Of a DNA stretch of 15,000 nucleotides, positions 1 to 8,169 are shown piece after piece. The translations under genes and the position numbers were made by a program. The stretch lies in assembly GCA_012295275.1 (NCBI GenBank), contig CM022670.1, positions 15,666,698-15,681,697 of the forward strand. The letters are read 5' to 3'. The stretch is from Chrysomallon squamiferum (Eukaryota > Mollusca > Gastropoda > Neomphalida > Peltospiridae). Positions within the stretch are counted from its first letter, which is position 1; every line of letters begins with the position of its first letter. Below the pieces are notes generated by a model. That model searched no databases and was not told the DNA's origin. It was given only the letters and a program-made list of their open reading frames with translations.

Positions 1-811
1 AAACAAATAAATAAATAAATAAAAGAGAAGGAAAATACGTGTTCTAATTTTACAAAAATAACAATAATGAAATCACTTGATTAACTTTTGCAGTGTATCC
101 AATAACAACAAATTATTTCATAACTACACTTCTTATCAGAACCTACGTAACAGATTTTAAGCTCGGTTAAATTAAAAGAATTTTAATGTTCGGTGACTAG
201 ATCTGGCATGATTTCAAGTTGTGATGATGTAAAAAGAAAAACTGCTTTGATCCGCTGATTATACCCAAGGTACGGGAAGATTTCCCCAAAGGACGTGAAT
301 CTAACAACTGATGTTTGCAGGTCCCCGGGTCCCTGATTACAGTTTAACTAAAACTCCACAGCAGCCTCAACGTTCTTCTAACATTCCGTTACATATTAAA
401 GTAAATTTAAAAAAATATATGAATTAATAAATGAATCTATGGATGAATGAAGTGATGAATGAATGAACCAAGAAGAAAGTGTTTCAAGGTGTATTAATCC
501 TTCCTCATGCTTTATGTTAATGAACTATTTTAATTATATATATATAAAGATTTAAATATTTATTAAACATGAAACTAATTAACTCAATTATTGATAAATT
601 AATCATTAAGTTAACTGAATGAAAATTATTTTTTTATTGTTTTCACTTTCCCGTCTCTGTTTTATCTATTTTTAACAGAGATTTTTAAAAATTTGTAATA
701 GTTTTGTTTTTGTAAACAATTATTTAATTTTTATCAAATAACTGCAAACGATATTATTTATGTACGTGTATGCAGGTAATATTTTGAACATTAGTAAAAA
801 GATTGTTTTTT
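1..811. other. AT-rich intergenic DNA, no gene seen
   Basis: Begins with an AAAT run (about 5-24). Positions 140-380 are more complex, including a ggtccccgggtccc stretch near 320-334. The rest is AT-rich with ATGAATG-like runs near 418-465 and a short TA run near 536-547. Reading frames are short and repeat-derived. Confidence 0.6.
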
Positions 812-910
812 TGTTGTGTGTGTACATGTATACGTATGTATGTATGTAGTATGTATGATATGTACGTATGCACGTATGCACGTATGTACGAATGTATGTA
901 TGTATGTATG

Positions 911-941
<31 letters not shown>

Positions 942-952
942 TGTATGTAATG
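812..952. repeat. ATGT/GTAT tetranucleotide microsatellite
   Basis: A perfect TGTA-type core at about 892-940 (12 units) is preceded by a degenerate, CG-interrupted section (828-891; units such as GTACGTATGCAC) and followed by two interrupted units. The minus-strand Tyr/His/Ile/Thr-repeat frame across it is a repeat translation, not a gene. Confidence 0.9.
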
Positions 953-1470
953 TTAACTTCTGTCATTCTTTATCAGTACTGAAACATCAGTAGAAGGTAA
1001 CAGATCTGTCTAACTCCAGCCCCGGACTAACTTAGACACATTTTAACAAATTCAGTAAGGGATGTAATTCTCCAGGGTTAGAATCGGAGATAACATCACT
1101 TTTCCGGATTTCATGGACGGTTAGTATTTCAGTGCGAGTGATCATGATGCATGCTGGGAAGTATCTGCAACTGTCTGGTGGGAATTCATCAAAGGACGAC
1201 GAAACTTTGTTAAAAAGCTGGCGATGCTATCGTGCAGTTTAACGATCTCTGAATTTGTTACATAATTGTTTTATTAATGAGTTTTTATTCAATGATTTTA
1301 TTATGTAACGTATAAAACGAAGAAGCTATATTAAAGTAGTATTAGAAATAGTTTAAAAAATCCTCTATGCTTCGCAGCATTCATAGAATTTGGGAGGCGG
1401 GTAAAGGGTGGTTTTTGAACGGGGCAGCAGCCGAGTAAGAGTTGGTATAAGTACAAACATATAAACACAC
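953..1470. other. Complex non-coding block, no gene seen
   Basis: Between about 990 and 1250 the sequence is near average in GC and repeat-free, unlike its surroundings. It has a 10-bp palindrome ACAGATCTGT at 1000-1009. No HAND-like or other recognisable coding frame was found. It could be a regulatory element upstream of HAND, about 7 kb from the start. Confidence 0.4.
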
Positions 1471-1529
1471 AGATATGGAACCCATGGAAGCGTTCAGTTC
1501 AGTGTGGCCTCAGAATTTCTGTATTGCCG

Positions 1530-1565
1530 AGAAGCAAGTCACGGAAATTAGTTTGGATTTGGTAA
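1530..1565 (+). pseudogene. Short coding-like fragment, copy 1 (RSKSRKLVW)
   Basis: In the frame beginning at 1530 this reads RSKSRKLVWIW and then stops. It matches the fragment at 5359-5385 at 25 of 27 positions (1531-1557 versus 5360-5386). I read both as remnants of one dispersed element, possibly the N-terminus of a transposase or psq-type helix-turn-helix protein. The fragment is too short to name. The longer Met-initiated frame over this area (1475-1678) is in a different frame and has no recognisable domain. Confidence 0.3.
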
Positions 1566-1682
1566 TCTGGTTAGGCCGGGGAAAAAAAATGACCAAAAAA
1601 AAAACTACACAGAAATTTGTGAAAACTATAAATGGAAGCATTTACTTCAGATGTTTTTATATTATGTATGTGTCGTGAAGAC

Positions 1683-1730
1683 AGACTTTAAATAACAGAG
1701 AAAGAAAGTTAGACTTTAAATAACACAGAA
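1683..1730 (+). repeat. Short direct repeat, two copies 28 bp apart
   Basis: AGACTTTAAATAACA at 1683-1697 recurs at 1711-1725. The following bases are similar too (gagaa / cagaa), suggesting a local duplication. Confidence 0.75.
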
Positions 1731-1733
1731 AAC

Positions 1734-2199
1734 CTTTTCAAGATAGCTATAAAACAAGGTCAACATTTTTCTAATGACATTAAATCAACATAATTAAATG
1801 GGTTTGTGCTATTACCTACAAAGGTACTTTAGAGGATGGACGTAACAAAATTTTTATTTAATAAAAAAATTAAAGTATTTAATTTTCATTATTCAGGTAA
1901 ATTATGCTGTATAAAGAAGATAACGAGGAAAATGAGTAATGTGGCAAACAAATGAATAAGAAAAATCCTTTCTGTAATGATCTACGTCGAAGTATTTAGA
2001 CCTGAATGTATGTTATCCTGTCTTTGATACAAACAAACATACATACATAATACAAAAATACAAACATATATAACAGTTCTTGCTTCTAAAGATGTGGATT
2101 AGACACTAAATTTGGGAAGCTGTATCTTCTCTCTTATATAAATAAAAAAATAAAGAAGAAGAAGCTTTATCTGACATCTGTTAATAGCAGTGTACTGAA
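1734..2199. other. AT-rich intergenic DNA, no gene seen
   Basis: AT-rich sequence with a short ACAT run near 2034-2048. No credible coding frame, RNA gene or mobile-element terminus was found. Confidence 0.5.
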
Positions 2200-2470
2200 G
2201 TGTTTTTAAAATCAGAATTAATTCTTTCATTACTACTCCGAACTGGCAAAACGAAAGAGAACTCCGACATACCAAATTATGTAGTGTACCAGCCGATCGT
2301 GCTATCGGTGGACAATTAGAAGGGATGAACGCAGTTAATTGCCAGCGTATATCTGGCGCTGTCCGTTTCAGTGAAAGCAACACGCCCAGTTAACCGAATC
2401 CTGCTTCTCAAGACGCGGTATTAAAAGTCGCTGCGTTAGGCTAGCAGGTTTAAATCGTCGTATAAACTGA
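2200..2470. other. Complex non-coding island
   Basis: Roughly 270 bp of repeat-free, more GC-balanced sequence with several CpG sites and ATTAATTG/AATTAG homeodomain-type cores. Open frames on the minus strand here run into microsatellite and match no family I know. Candidate conserved element or unrecognised element remnant. Confidence 0.35.
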
Positions 2471-2551
2471 AATTCAAAAACGGTCATTGAAATTAAATAG
2501 AGTAACAGGTGCATGTAAACTCGTTTAAAAACAAAATTAAAAAGAAGATGC

Positions 2552-2574
2552 GATGATGATGATGATGATGATAA

Positions 2575-2618
<44 letters not shown>
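2552..2618. repeat. GAT then ATT trinucleotide microsatellite
   Basis: About seven GAT units (2552-2572) are followed by about fourteen ATT units (2576-2618). The poly-Ile/Ser reading frame on the minus strand is a translation of this array. Confidence 0.9.
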
Positions 2619-2619
<1 letters not shown>

Positions 2620-3060
2620 ATATACATACATGCATACATTTTATGTTTTAAACCTATAAATATGAAATGTGCACGATTCAAACACATCTAAACAGAGCAT
2701 AAAACGGATAAGCGTCTGTTATCCTCCAACATATTTATTACTATTGATATACCTGAAAAGTAAAAAAAACAACAACATCTTGTGAAGTTCGAATTCTATT
2801 AAATTATCTCATACCAAACAACCATAACGTAAATATATTACAACTTCATAAACTACGCTAGTCAAAATAAAATTAACATCCATGTTTTCAAAATTAATAA
2901 ATTAAAAACATCCATGTTAAATAAAGATTAATTTTTAGTCAAAACTTGAAAAAAAAAATTTTTGGACAACAAACAAAAAAAAATAAAATAAATAAATAAA
3001 TAAATAATAATGGGGGTAATTCACACACAAAAGAAACGCTGCAAAGGTGACCTTATATTT
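2619..3060. other. AT-rich intergenic DNA with AAAT array
   Basis: AT-rich, with an A-rich/AAAT section at about 2949-3010. The phrase CATCCATGTT occurs twice nearby (about 2878-2887 and 2909-2918). No gene was seen. Confidence 0.5.
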
Positions 3061-3400
3061 GTTGTAAGATAAAACAACTTGTGTGACCAAGTAATAAAAT
3101 GTCAGGAAAAACACATCTGCTGTCAGACTGTACACTTGTCGCTATGCTCGCTGATTAGGAAGTCACCTCCGTCCATTAGCGTGGCCAGGTTATCACCAGA
3201 GTCAAAAACGCTGATTGGATGTCGCCACTGGGCTAGTCCAACCGTGAATAGCGACACATAACAATGTCAGACGTGTCTAAATCAAATTGGCGGACTAATT
3301 TATATTTTGAAACAGAGTTTGGTGGAAGCTGTGTAAAAACGACGCTCCCATTCTAACGTCCCTAAATGGAGTATGTAGTCAGGATTTTAATTTTTGACAT
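3061..3400. other. Complex non-coding island
   Basis: About 340 bp of repeat-free sequence with balanced composition. It includes TTATCA (GATA-type) at about 3191-3196, CCATTAGC near 3174, GATTGG (inverted CCAAT) near 3212, and CCCTAAATGG (one mismatch from a CArG box) at about 3360-3369. A 60-codon frame at 3079-3261 has no recognisable domain and I do not call it. Candidate HAND upstream regulatory element, about 5 kb from the start. Confidence 0.4.
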
Positions 3401-3435
3401 AACTGCCCAATAAATATTTCAAGAGCAGTAGGTAA

Positions 3436-3731
3436 AATAATAATAATAATAATAATAACGGCAACAATAATAACAATGTTTAGTTTCTATTAGAGTATTA
3501 ATGTTTGTTGCCTGACAATATTGATTTAGTTTTTGGTGAAATTTTACTAAAAATTCGCAACTCTATCAATATTTTAATGAGTTATTATAAGCATTGTTTC
3601 GATGTGGAATGTGATTTTTTTTATAAATAAATAAATAAAAAGAAAAGAAAAAAACAAAAACAAACATGAAAAACACACACACACACACACACACACACAT
3701 GCCTATATTTATATAGCACACATTAAATAAT

Positions 3732-3769
<38 letters not shown>
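3436..3769. repeat. Microsatellite cluster: AAT, AAAT, CA, TA
   Basis: AAT units at 3436-3459, AAAT near 3625-3640, fourteen CA units at 3672-3699, and a TA tract at about 3741-3769 running into poly-T. AT-rich single-copy DNA lies between them. Confidence 0.9.
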
Positions 3770-3779
<10 letters not shown>

Positions 3780-3780
3780 T

Positions 3781-3982
3781 TCACACCAGAGAATCTCCCT
3801 GTATTTTGTCTCCTGCTGACAGAACACTAAACACGACTAGGGTTGATTATTTAGTAAACTGCCACACATTATTACGCGGCTACTGTGTGTATCAGTTAAC
3901 CTATACAACTTACACGTGTTCAGGTGTCTACACAGAATCGCAATAATCACTTGACTGTTGATTGTCATACACCAGTGGTGTA
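3781..3982. promoter_or_regulatory. T-box-like motif cluster with a 15-bp palindrome
   Basis: Repeat-free sequence with TCACACC (3781-3787), AGGTGT (3922-3927), CACGTG (3913-3918) and TACACCAGTGGTGTA (3968-3982), a palindrome of 7+1+7 bases built from GGTGT half-sites. TCACACC/AGGTGT are T-box core half-sites. Regulatory function is inference only. Confidence 0.3.
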
Positions 3983-4057
3983 CCTAACAGTGTATTAGCT
4001 GCTGTAGAAACTAGACAGAAAAAGTTCAAGAACTTCATAATGATATGCTGTAACTGC

Positions 4058-4211
4058 TACAACCATCATTACTACTACTACTACAACTACTACAAAACCT
4101 ACAACCAACACCTCTATCACTACTATTACTTCTACAACTACCTCTACTACTACTACTACTACTACCACCACCATCACCACCACTACTACTACTAATGATA
4201 ATAATAATAAT
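4058..4211. repeat. ACT/CAC-rich then AAT trinucleotide array
   Basis: A triplet-phased array of ACT, ACA, ACC and CAC units (4058-4193) followed by AAT units (4194-4211). It generates a Tyr/His-rich frame on + and a Val-rich frame on -. Neither is a gene. Confidence 0.9.
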
Positions 4212-4832
4212 CACGAGGATTGTGATATAATGATGATGAGATAATAATAATGATGAAGATAATGATATGATGTCGTCATAATTAACAGAAAAATTAGCCA
4301 GAGATAAAAATTTAATATGACAAACTTGAAGTATATTTATAAGTGCTTGTGCCTTTCCGTGCAGTATTTTAGTAAAACCTAATAAATTAATAAATAAACA
4401 AATACTATAAAGACTTTAGACACAAGAAGAAATAATAATAATACAGGAAAGAAAGAAAGAAAGAAAGAAAGAAATTAAGAAAATGAACTGAAAGTGAAAC
4501 GTACATAATGTTTCTATTCACTGAGAATGGATGAAATTAAATTCTGTTGATAAAGCTGACTCTAACAAGAAAACCTGATAGAGTGTGTTAAAAATACCCG
4601 TCATGAATGAGAAACAAGATAGATCCAGCACGATTTTTATCTTACTCCTTGTAAAAATTATCACATGTGGCTGGAGAATAAATATCTTGTAAACAGACCC
4701 TAGACTTCGCGGTGGTAATATTCATTTTATCAGGAAAACCGCTTCAAAATATATACTTTTATCTATTAAAGTATATATAGTTTACTAAAATTTCAACCAG
4801 CCAAAGTTCGCGGCATTTCAATATGAATGGAA
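4212..4832. other. AT-rich intergenic DNA with GAAA array
   Basis: Contains degenerate GAT/AAT units to about 4265 and a GAAA array at 4447-4474. Positions 4480-4830 are AT-rich without a coding frame; GTATATA-like strings near 4750-4780 form a weak inverted repeat. No gene was found. Confidence 0.5.
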
Positions 4833-4850
4833 TTTTTTTTTTTTTTTTTT
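4833..4850. repeat. Poly-T tract
   Basis: Eighteen uninterrupted T residues, about 80 bp before the CT-array minisatellite. Confidence 0.9.
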
Positions 4851-4932
4851 ATCTTTTAGGTCTTATGAAGGACATAATTATTATGATTGGCAGGATGTGT
4901 TGGTTTTATTTCTATAGAAGGAGTGATGTTTT

Positions 4933-4933
<1 letters not shown>

Positions 4934-5011
<78 letters not shown>

Positions 5012-5052
5012 AAGGCATGAATGTAATTTCAATGAAAGTTGACTGTTGTTTT

Positions 5053-5098
<46 letters not shown>

Positions 5099-5137
5099 GG
5101 CATGAATGTAATTTCAATGAAAGTTGACTGTTGTTTT

Positions 5138-5201
<64 letters not shown>

Positions 5202-5264
5202 AACGCAAGTGTTTTTTATTTCAATGAAAGTTGACTGTTGTTTTGCTCTCTCTCTCTCTCTCTT
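4934..5264. repeat. Composite minisatellite: four CT arrays separated by conserved spacers
   Basis: CT arrays at about 4934-5010, 5054-5095, 5139-5200 and 5246-5264 alternate with spacers at 5011-5053, 5096-5138 and 5201-5245. The first two spacers are identical over 43 bp. The third diverges at its left end but keeps the last 28 bp. The higher-order unit is therefore spacer plus CT array of variable length, and the spacers duplicated together with the arrays. The Leu/Ser and Arg/Glu repeat frames on both strands are artefacts. Confidence 0.95.
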
Positions 5265-5640
5265 GCTTTTTTCTCTGAATTAGAAATTGATTGTGATTCT
5301 TCACGTGATCTCCACGTCGGTCTACACGCAAATAACGTGCACTGCACGCGCCATGGCCAGAGGCAAGTCACGGAAATTGGTTTGGAGCGAAGAATGAATG
5401 ACTAGTATCGTCGCTAAATTTCATTACAAAATTAGTTAAATAGATTATTTTGTTTTTCCATTGTTACAGCCACTGAACCCGAACCTGCAAACAGGCGTAC
5501 GCCAGACGCTGAAGTTTTCATAATTTTGCACGAACAAAGAAATGACCAATGTGTGTGTAATTTATAACGTATCGGCAAAGAGGACAATGCACCGACAACA
5601 ATATTTTTGTTGTCTCGTGGTTTCTAGATCCACTGAGTAA
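5265..5640. other. Complex non-coding block
   Basis: Repeat-free and more GC-balanced than its neighbours, with CACGTG at 5302-5307 and several CpG sites. It contains the coding-like fragment described separately (5353-5430). No complete gene was seen. Confidence 0.4.
5353..5430 (+). pseudogene. Short coding-like fragment, copy 2 (MARGKSRKLVWSEE)
   Basis: An ATG in strong context (GCGCCATGG) opens MARGKSRKLVWSEE, then TGA at 5395-5397. The same frame continues as MTSIVAKFHYKIS before TAA. A tryptophan followed by SEE and M a few residues later is how psq-type helix-turn-helix domains (pipsqueak and pogo-like transposases) often begin, so this may be a decayed copy with one stop. The same motif occurs at 1530-1556. 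Family assignment is a guess from about 25 residues. Confidence 0.3.
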
Positions 5641-6020
5641 CATGTTGTACTGAATGTTACTTCTTTCTACTGAGAATACACTTTTAAAATCATTATAATA
5701 ATAGTAAGATGAAGAAAATTCCTTAAATTTAACATGTTACACTGAAAAGTTACTTCTTTTTAACGAGTATGCTAATTTAAAAAAAAAAAAAATTAGAATT
5801 AAAATTTTTTTTAAATTAAAATAATAATAATAATAAGTAGTAGTAGAAGAATAATCTACATCTTTAAAATTCGTTAATTTTTTATAAATCAAACAAAAAG
5901 GTGTGCACATCATTAAACCTAACAGTTATTTGATGAATATATGTGTTACAATTAATCTGATATTAATGACTGTCTATTAAATAGTCAAAGAGCAGCAATG
6001 ATAGTAATAATCAGTAATAG
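5641..6020. other. AT-rich intergenic DNA
   Basis: An approximate duplication is visible: ACATGTTGTACTGAATGTTACTTCTTT (about 5640-5666) resembles ACATGTTACACTGAAAAGTTACTTCTTT (about 5732-5759). AAT units occupy about 5819-5838 and a few AGT units follow. No gene was seen. Confidence 0.5.
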
Positions 6021-6160
6021 TTCTTGTGAGTTCTAATAATTTGTGTGAATATATTCTAATGTCCTCTGAGTTTGTTCTTGTATCCTGTGAGTTTACTTTT
6101 AATATGTGAATTTGTTATAACGTCTTGTGAGTGAGTTCCAGTTCGAGTGAGTTTGTAAAT
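6021..6160. repeat. Degenerate ~20-bp tandem repeat with GTGAGT cores
   Basis: GTGAGT or a one-base variant starts at 6026, 6045, 6066, 6087, 6106, 6127 and 6147, spaced 19, 21, 21, 19, 21 and 20 bp. The DNA between is T/A-rich and poorly conserved, with repeated TTTGTT/TAATA-like strings. It looks like an old short-period tandem array. The core also equals a 5' splice-site consensus. Confidence 0.6.
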
Positions 6161-7028
6161 AATATCACAAGAGAGAAAACTCACTAGCAGCAAAAATTCA
6201 TTTATGAAATTTTTCCCTTAAGAAAACTGAATATCACTGCCTCTCATAGATTATATGTGGGTTTCTCACTGAAAAATCTTGAAGCGTTGTAATCGGACCT
6301 AAAAACCCACAAACTTTCTAATGCAGCATAAAAAAGACAATTTAATAATTCATGAAACTGAAACCCCCAAATTTTATTACGTGTTGATTTTTGGATACTC
6401 GATAATTTATTAAATTAGAATGACTAGATACCAGCTGATGGATTTCACAATACTTTGTAAATAATTAAGACTTGTGTGTATATATATATATATAACTTTA
6501 ATAATAAATAAAACCAACCCTGAGCTTGATGAAGCTTTTAATATTTGATCCTCTTAAGCATCTGAATTGTTTCTAAAATGAATGTTTTATTTATTGATTG
6601 TTCTTCTAATTCGCATTTTTTTTTTATTGTAATTGTTATTATTTACATTCATAATTATTCATTTTGTTACTAATAGTTATTATTATTATTATCTGACATT
6701 TGAAAAGTACTAACAGTTGTTGTTGTCGTACTCGTCGACGTCGTTTTGTAGCAGTAGTAGTAGATACAGAAGTAAAATAAATAAATGTGCAGATGTGTTA
6801 AAAATAGTTAAATAATACGCCCTCTATGGATTTCATCTTTTACTCACTTCAAAACACAATATAATATTTTTATTTATGGATTGACAAGGAGAAAACTGTA
6901 TTAAAGTTCAGTTGTGACTGGTATACATCATGTCTAAGCCAAAATAAGAAGTTATTAATTAATGTAGATGGTTCATACTAAATGTGTACATAGACTTAGT
7001 GCAGCGTGTCTAACATTTTGTAATTAAA
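6161..7028. other. AT-rich intergenic DNA, no gene seen
   Basis: Contains a TA run near 6478-6493, short ATT units near 6679-6691 and a GTT/GTC/GTA patch at about 6717-6762. No coding frame, RNA gene or element terminus was recognised. Confidence 0.5.
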
Positions 7029-7041
7029 AAATAAATAAATA

Positions 7042-7087
<46 letters not shown>
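7029..7087. repeat. AAAT then AAT microsatellite
   Basis: About four AAAT units followed by about fourteen AAT units, about 1.1 kb upstream of the HAND start. Confidence 0.9.
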
Positions 7088-7207
7088 GAAACTAGAGAAC
7101 TCACGTACACAAACAAACTCACGAGTTAAACAAAGAAAATTAAATTAAAAAATCGAAATGAATTTTATAATTTTAGTTAAATATATCTACTTTATTACAT
7201 ATATATT

Positions 7208-7400
7208 ATGATTATTATCATCATTAGCAGTAGTACTAGTAGCGATAGTGATAGTAGTAGTAGTAGTAGCAGTAGCAATAGTACGATTATTACTACTACT
7301 GTACTACTGCTTTATTACTATTATAACTACTGTTTCTGTTATTGTTATTGCTGTTGTTGTTGTTATTATTATTACTATTACTTTTACTGTTATTGTGTTG
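7208..7400. repeat. Triplet-phased mixed array (ATT, AGT, ACT, GTT)
   Basis: AGT/AGC units (7226-7285) are followed by ACT units (about 7291-7318), their reverse complement, then GTT/ATT units (7325-7400). The AGT and ACT blocks form an imperfect inverted repeat. The Ser/Val/Ile/Tyr-rich frames here are repeat translations. Confidence 0.85.
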
Positions 7401-7680
7401 TTCTTATTATTGTTCAGAAGAAGATATATATTAACTTGATTTTATTATTTTTATTATTCTGATACAAATGATATAATTATTATATTAATTTTCTCACATT
7501 CTTCAGTGATATATAGAAGCTGGTAATTTATAATAATTAACGAATCATGGCATCAGATCTAGACGTTTCTTTTAAAAAACCTCTCCTGAAAGTGCAACTG
7601 GTACACAATTCCAAGAATACACGAAACCTACACAAATGTCAAATACGTCTTTTCTGGCAGTATACAACCTGATGGCAAAA

Positions 7681-7701
7681 CACGTGGTCCAATTTCACGT
7701 G
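7681..7701 (+). promoter_or_regulatory. Paired palindromic E-boxes flanking a CCAAT box
   Basis: CACGTG occurs at 7681-7686 and again at 7696-7701, 15 bp apart start to start, with CCAAT at 7689-7693 between them. CACGTG is the preferred site of bHLH-zipper (MYC/MAX, USF, MITF) and related bHLH factors. HAND dimers themselves prefer CATCTG-like sites. The motifs are read directly; function is inferred. Confidence 0.45.
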
Positions 7702-7758
7702 TTTACAACTGTGACTGACAGGGGGCAACCGAAGGCGGAGTTTACACAGTGGGTGGGG

Positions 7759-7807
7759 CCAATTTCATTAATGAACTATACGAGCTTCAAAGGCGCCATC
7801 TGATTGG
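7759..7807 (+). promoter_or_regulatory. CCAAT / inverted CCAAT pair with adjoining CATCTG box
   Basis: CCAAT at 7759-7763 and ATTGG at 7803-7807 are typical NF-Y sites. The second touches a CATCTG E-box (7797-7802), giving CATCTGATTGG. The nine-base string CCAATTTCA at 7759-7767 repeats the one at 7689-7697, exactly 70 bp away. CATCTG is the known HAND/E-protein selection site, so autoregulation is possible but untested. Confidence 0.45.
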
Positions 7808-8088
7808 TTGATTACCTGCAAGAGATCTGTTAAGAATTCTCTCCGTGGGTATCTGTTTCACACTGAAATTGAGTGCATATGACAGAGCTGATCATTCGAA
7901 GATCTCTTATTCGTGAAAACTGGCTCCCGAGATTGTTTTAGTGTCTTTCTAATACATCCTTCGGTTTTGTGAGTAATAATCTTTAAAGAGTGAAATACAA
8001 AACGTCTTCGTTTCTAATATCTGCAAAGAGAAGACGCTGGAAGGATTCAGGTGAAACCGCACGCAGACTGTTAAAATTAGAGGAGCAA

Positions 8089-8109
8089 ATGGTTGAATTC
8101 TTCTCATAG
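8089..8109 (+). CDS. Short upstream ORF in the HAND leader (6 codons)
   Basis: ATG GTT GAA TTC TTC TCA TAG encodes MVEFFS and ends 60 nt before the HAND start. A at -3 and G at +4 are favourable for initiation. If the leader is transcribed through here, this uORF could lower or modulate HAND translation. The peptide itself is unlikely to have a function. Confidence 0.4.
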   Translation: MVEFFS

Positions 8110-8169
8110 TCATAAAAAAACCACCTTTAATTTTATTTTAAAAGTTTATTTTTATTATTTTTTATCAAA

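Larger units (their letters stand above)
7551..8169 (+). promoter_or_regulatory. Putative HAND promoter and 5' untranslated leader
   Basis: About 600 bp of complex, moderately GC sequence directly upstream of the HAND start, unlike the repeat DNA before it. It contains CCAAT boxes at 7689-7693 and 7759-7763 (+) and 7803-7807 (-), CACGTG at 7681-7686 and 7696-7701, CATCTG at 7797-7802, a GGGTGGGG run at 7751-7758, and TGACAG (TALE-type) at 7716-7721 and 7880-7885. No convincing TATA box or initiator was seen, so the transcription start cannot be placed. CCAAT boxes usually lie 60-100 bp upstream of a start site, which would suggest initiation around 7850-7950. Confidence 0.6.

Noticed and set aside
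754-966. Minus-strand frame rich in Tyr, His, Ile and Thr
   Set aside because: It is the translation of the ATGT tetranucleotide array and has no domain.
1377-1396. Small hairpin ATGCT-TCGC-AGCAT followed by CATAG
   Set aside because: A 5-bp stem is easily expected by chance in 15 kb.
2368-2631. Minus-strand frame with poly-Ile and poly-Ser
   Set aside because: The repeats come from ATT and GAT microsatellites, and the rest is unrecognisable.
3962-4195. Tyr/His-rich + frame and Val-rich - frame
   Set aside because: Both translate the ACT/CAC triplet array; no non-repetitive conserved part.
4823-5227. Leu/Ser and Arg/Glu dipeptide-repeat frames over the CT arrays
   Set aside because: Any CT/GA array gives these on the two strands. 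The 43-bp spacers carry no coding signature.
7208-7462. Ser/Ile/Tyr/Cys-rich frames upstream of HAND
   Set aside because: They translate a mixed trinucleotide array in two frames.
7554-8023. Enrichment of degenerate HAND boxes (NRTCTG) in the promoter
   Set aside because: I see about five, against roughly two expected by chance. The excess is too weak to claim beyond the single exact CATCTG.
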